DNA from: Leptospira congkakensis
GTDB taxonomy: Bacteria > Spirochaetota > Leptospiria > Leptospirales > Leptospiraceae
NCBI RefSeq assembly: GCF_004770265.1
Contig: NZ_RQGQ01000016.1
Coordinates: forward strand, 124,001-188,000
DNA: 64,000 bases
Reading direction: 5' to 3'
The first letter of the stretch is position 1; every line of letters begins with the position of its first letter. Made by a program: the position numbers and the translations under genes. The notes beneath the pieces were generated by a model. It was not told the DNA's origin. It saw nothing but the letters and a program-made list of their open reading frames with translations, and did not search any database. This document shows positions 63,571 through 64,000 of the stretch, one piece after another.

Positions 63571-64000
63571 ATGAAATTGATAAACCAAACTTTCATTTGT
63601 TTCATTCTAATATCCTTTTTGTCTGGGTTCTCTTCATCTCTATTTGCCAATTCATTTTATGAAGAAGGGTATGAGATGGAACAGTTGAATACTCTTTTCG
63701 CTATCCCTTTGTATGAAAAAGCATTAACACAAAAACCATCCGGAAAATTACAAAAGGCAGTAGTCTCCAGGCTTTTCTTTTTATATAAAAAACATGGAAA
63801 GTTACTGGATGCGTTATTTTTAGGAAGTAAACATCCTTCTCTCATCCCTTCCAAGGAAAGGAGTTGGATTTGGACTCATTTAAGCGAAATATATAAACCA
63901 ATCTCTATCTCTGAACTTTCTGCAACCTATGTACAAGCAGCCAAAGCATCACCCGAAAAATTCTCTGAATTATCCGAGTATCTAAAAAATACCAACTCAC
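63571..64000 (+). CDS. exported protein, N-terminal part only (truncated by window edge)
   Basis: The ATG at 63571 follows the stop of the penicillin-binding protein gene with no gap and stays open to the end of the window, 143 codons. The N-terminus is a signal peptide (LISFLSGFSSSLFA, cleavage near residue 28). The mature part is helical, with pairs such as LYEKALTQKPSGKLQKAV and FFLYKKHGKLLDALFLG that look like tetratricopeptide or Slt-type superhelix units. Placement after a PBP would suit a lytic transglycosylase, but no catalytic part is in view, so the family is not called. Confidence 0.6.
   Translation, partial: MKLINQTFICFILISFLSGFSSSLFANSFYEEGYEMEQLNTLFAIPLYEKALTQKPSGKLQKAVVSRLFFLYKKHGKLLDALFLGSKHPSLIPSKERSWIWTHLSEIYKPISISELSATYVQAAKASPEKFSELSEYLKNTNS

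Noticed and set aside
1..64000. CRISPR arrays, tRNA/rRNA genes, insertion sequences or prophage
   Set aside because: No regularly spaced direct repeats, no cloverleaf or rRNA-like stretches, and no transposase, integrase or phage structural gene were seen by reading; a dedicated scan was not possible.

Overview
The window looks like chromosomal DNA from a Leptospira species, most likely from the saprophytic or environmental side of the genus. The evidence is an AT-rich genome, many lipoproteins with loose spirochaete lipoboxes, a DUF1554 (Len/endostatin-like) lipoprotein plus a broken relative, several class III nucleotide cyclases, an Aer-like receptor and very dense signalling genes. No tRNA, rRNA, insertion sequence, prophage or CRISPR array was seen. 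Species assignment is inference; no search was run.

Layout. 1-5.4 kb: end of an unknown gene, a small membrane protein, a HAD phosphatase, a methyltransferase, dapF, a PlsC-type acyltransferase operon and two small exported proteins. 5.4-12.1 kb: a membrane adenylate cyclase, a GPH/MelB-type symporter, a SpoIIE-type phosphatase and an Aer-like chemoreceptor. 12.2-21.3 kb: lipid and central metabolism (thiolase plus 3-hydroxyacyl-CoA dehydrogenase, a crotonase, tRNA-dihydrouridine synthase, a ThDP enzyme overlapping a flavoprotein), interrupted at 14.9-15.4 kb by a GC-rich gene-free island full of hairpins. 22-29.4 kb: a second PAS-chemoreceptor, a lipoprotein, an 812-residue protein built of repeated aromatic-proline beta motifs, an FMN reductase and an AraC regulator. 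29.5-36.9 kb: a heavy-metal export cluster (DUF3703, small Cys/His protein, CzcC-like, CzcA-like, P1B ATPase) that lacks the expected CzcB adaptor. 37.2-39.9 kb: DUF1554 lipoprotein and pseudogene, then an oxidoreductase-PadR pair behind two palindromes. 40-46.3 kb: an NMT1-sensor histidine kinase and a tightly overlapping AlkC-lipoprotein-lipoprotein-esterase-SDR operon. 46.3-57.6 kb: a minus-strand cyclic-nucleotide and envelope block: two stand-alone cNMP-binding proteins, an ankyrin protein and an M23 peptidase in one overlapping operon, a membrane-anchored LuxR protein, then an intact GAF-adenylate cyclase overlapping a very large 7TM-GAF-GAF-GAF protein whose cyclase domain has lost most catalytic residues. 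57.7-64 kb: a spore-photoproduct-lyase-like radical SAM protein with a nucleosidase, glutathione peroxidase, a ChaN-like protein, a class A penicillin-binding protein with an N-terminal zinc ribbon, and the start of another exported protein.

How the genes fit together. The strongest candidates for something undescribed are the intact-cyclase/pseudo-cyclase pair next to a cNMP-receptor/ankyrin/peptidase operon (a possible cAMP-controlled envelope module), the radical SAM/nucleosidase pair in which the second enzyme could remove the 5'-deoxyadenosine made by the first, and the adaptor-less metal efflux cluster. These functional links are inferred from sequence and gene order only.
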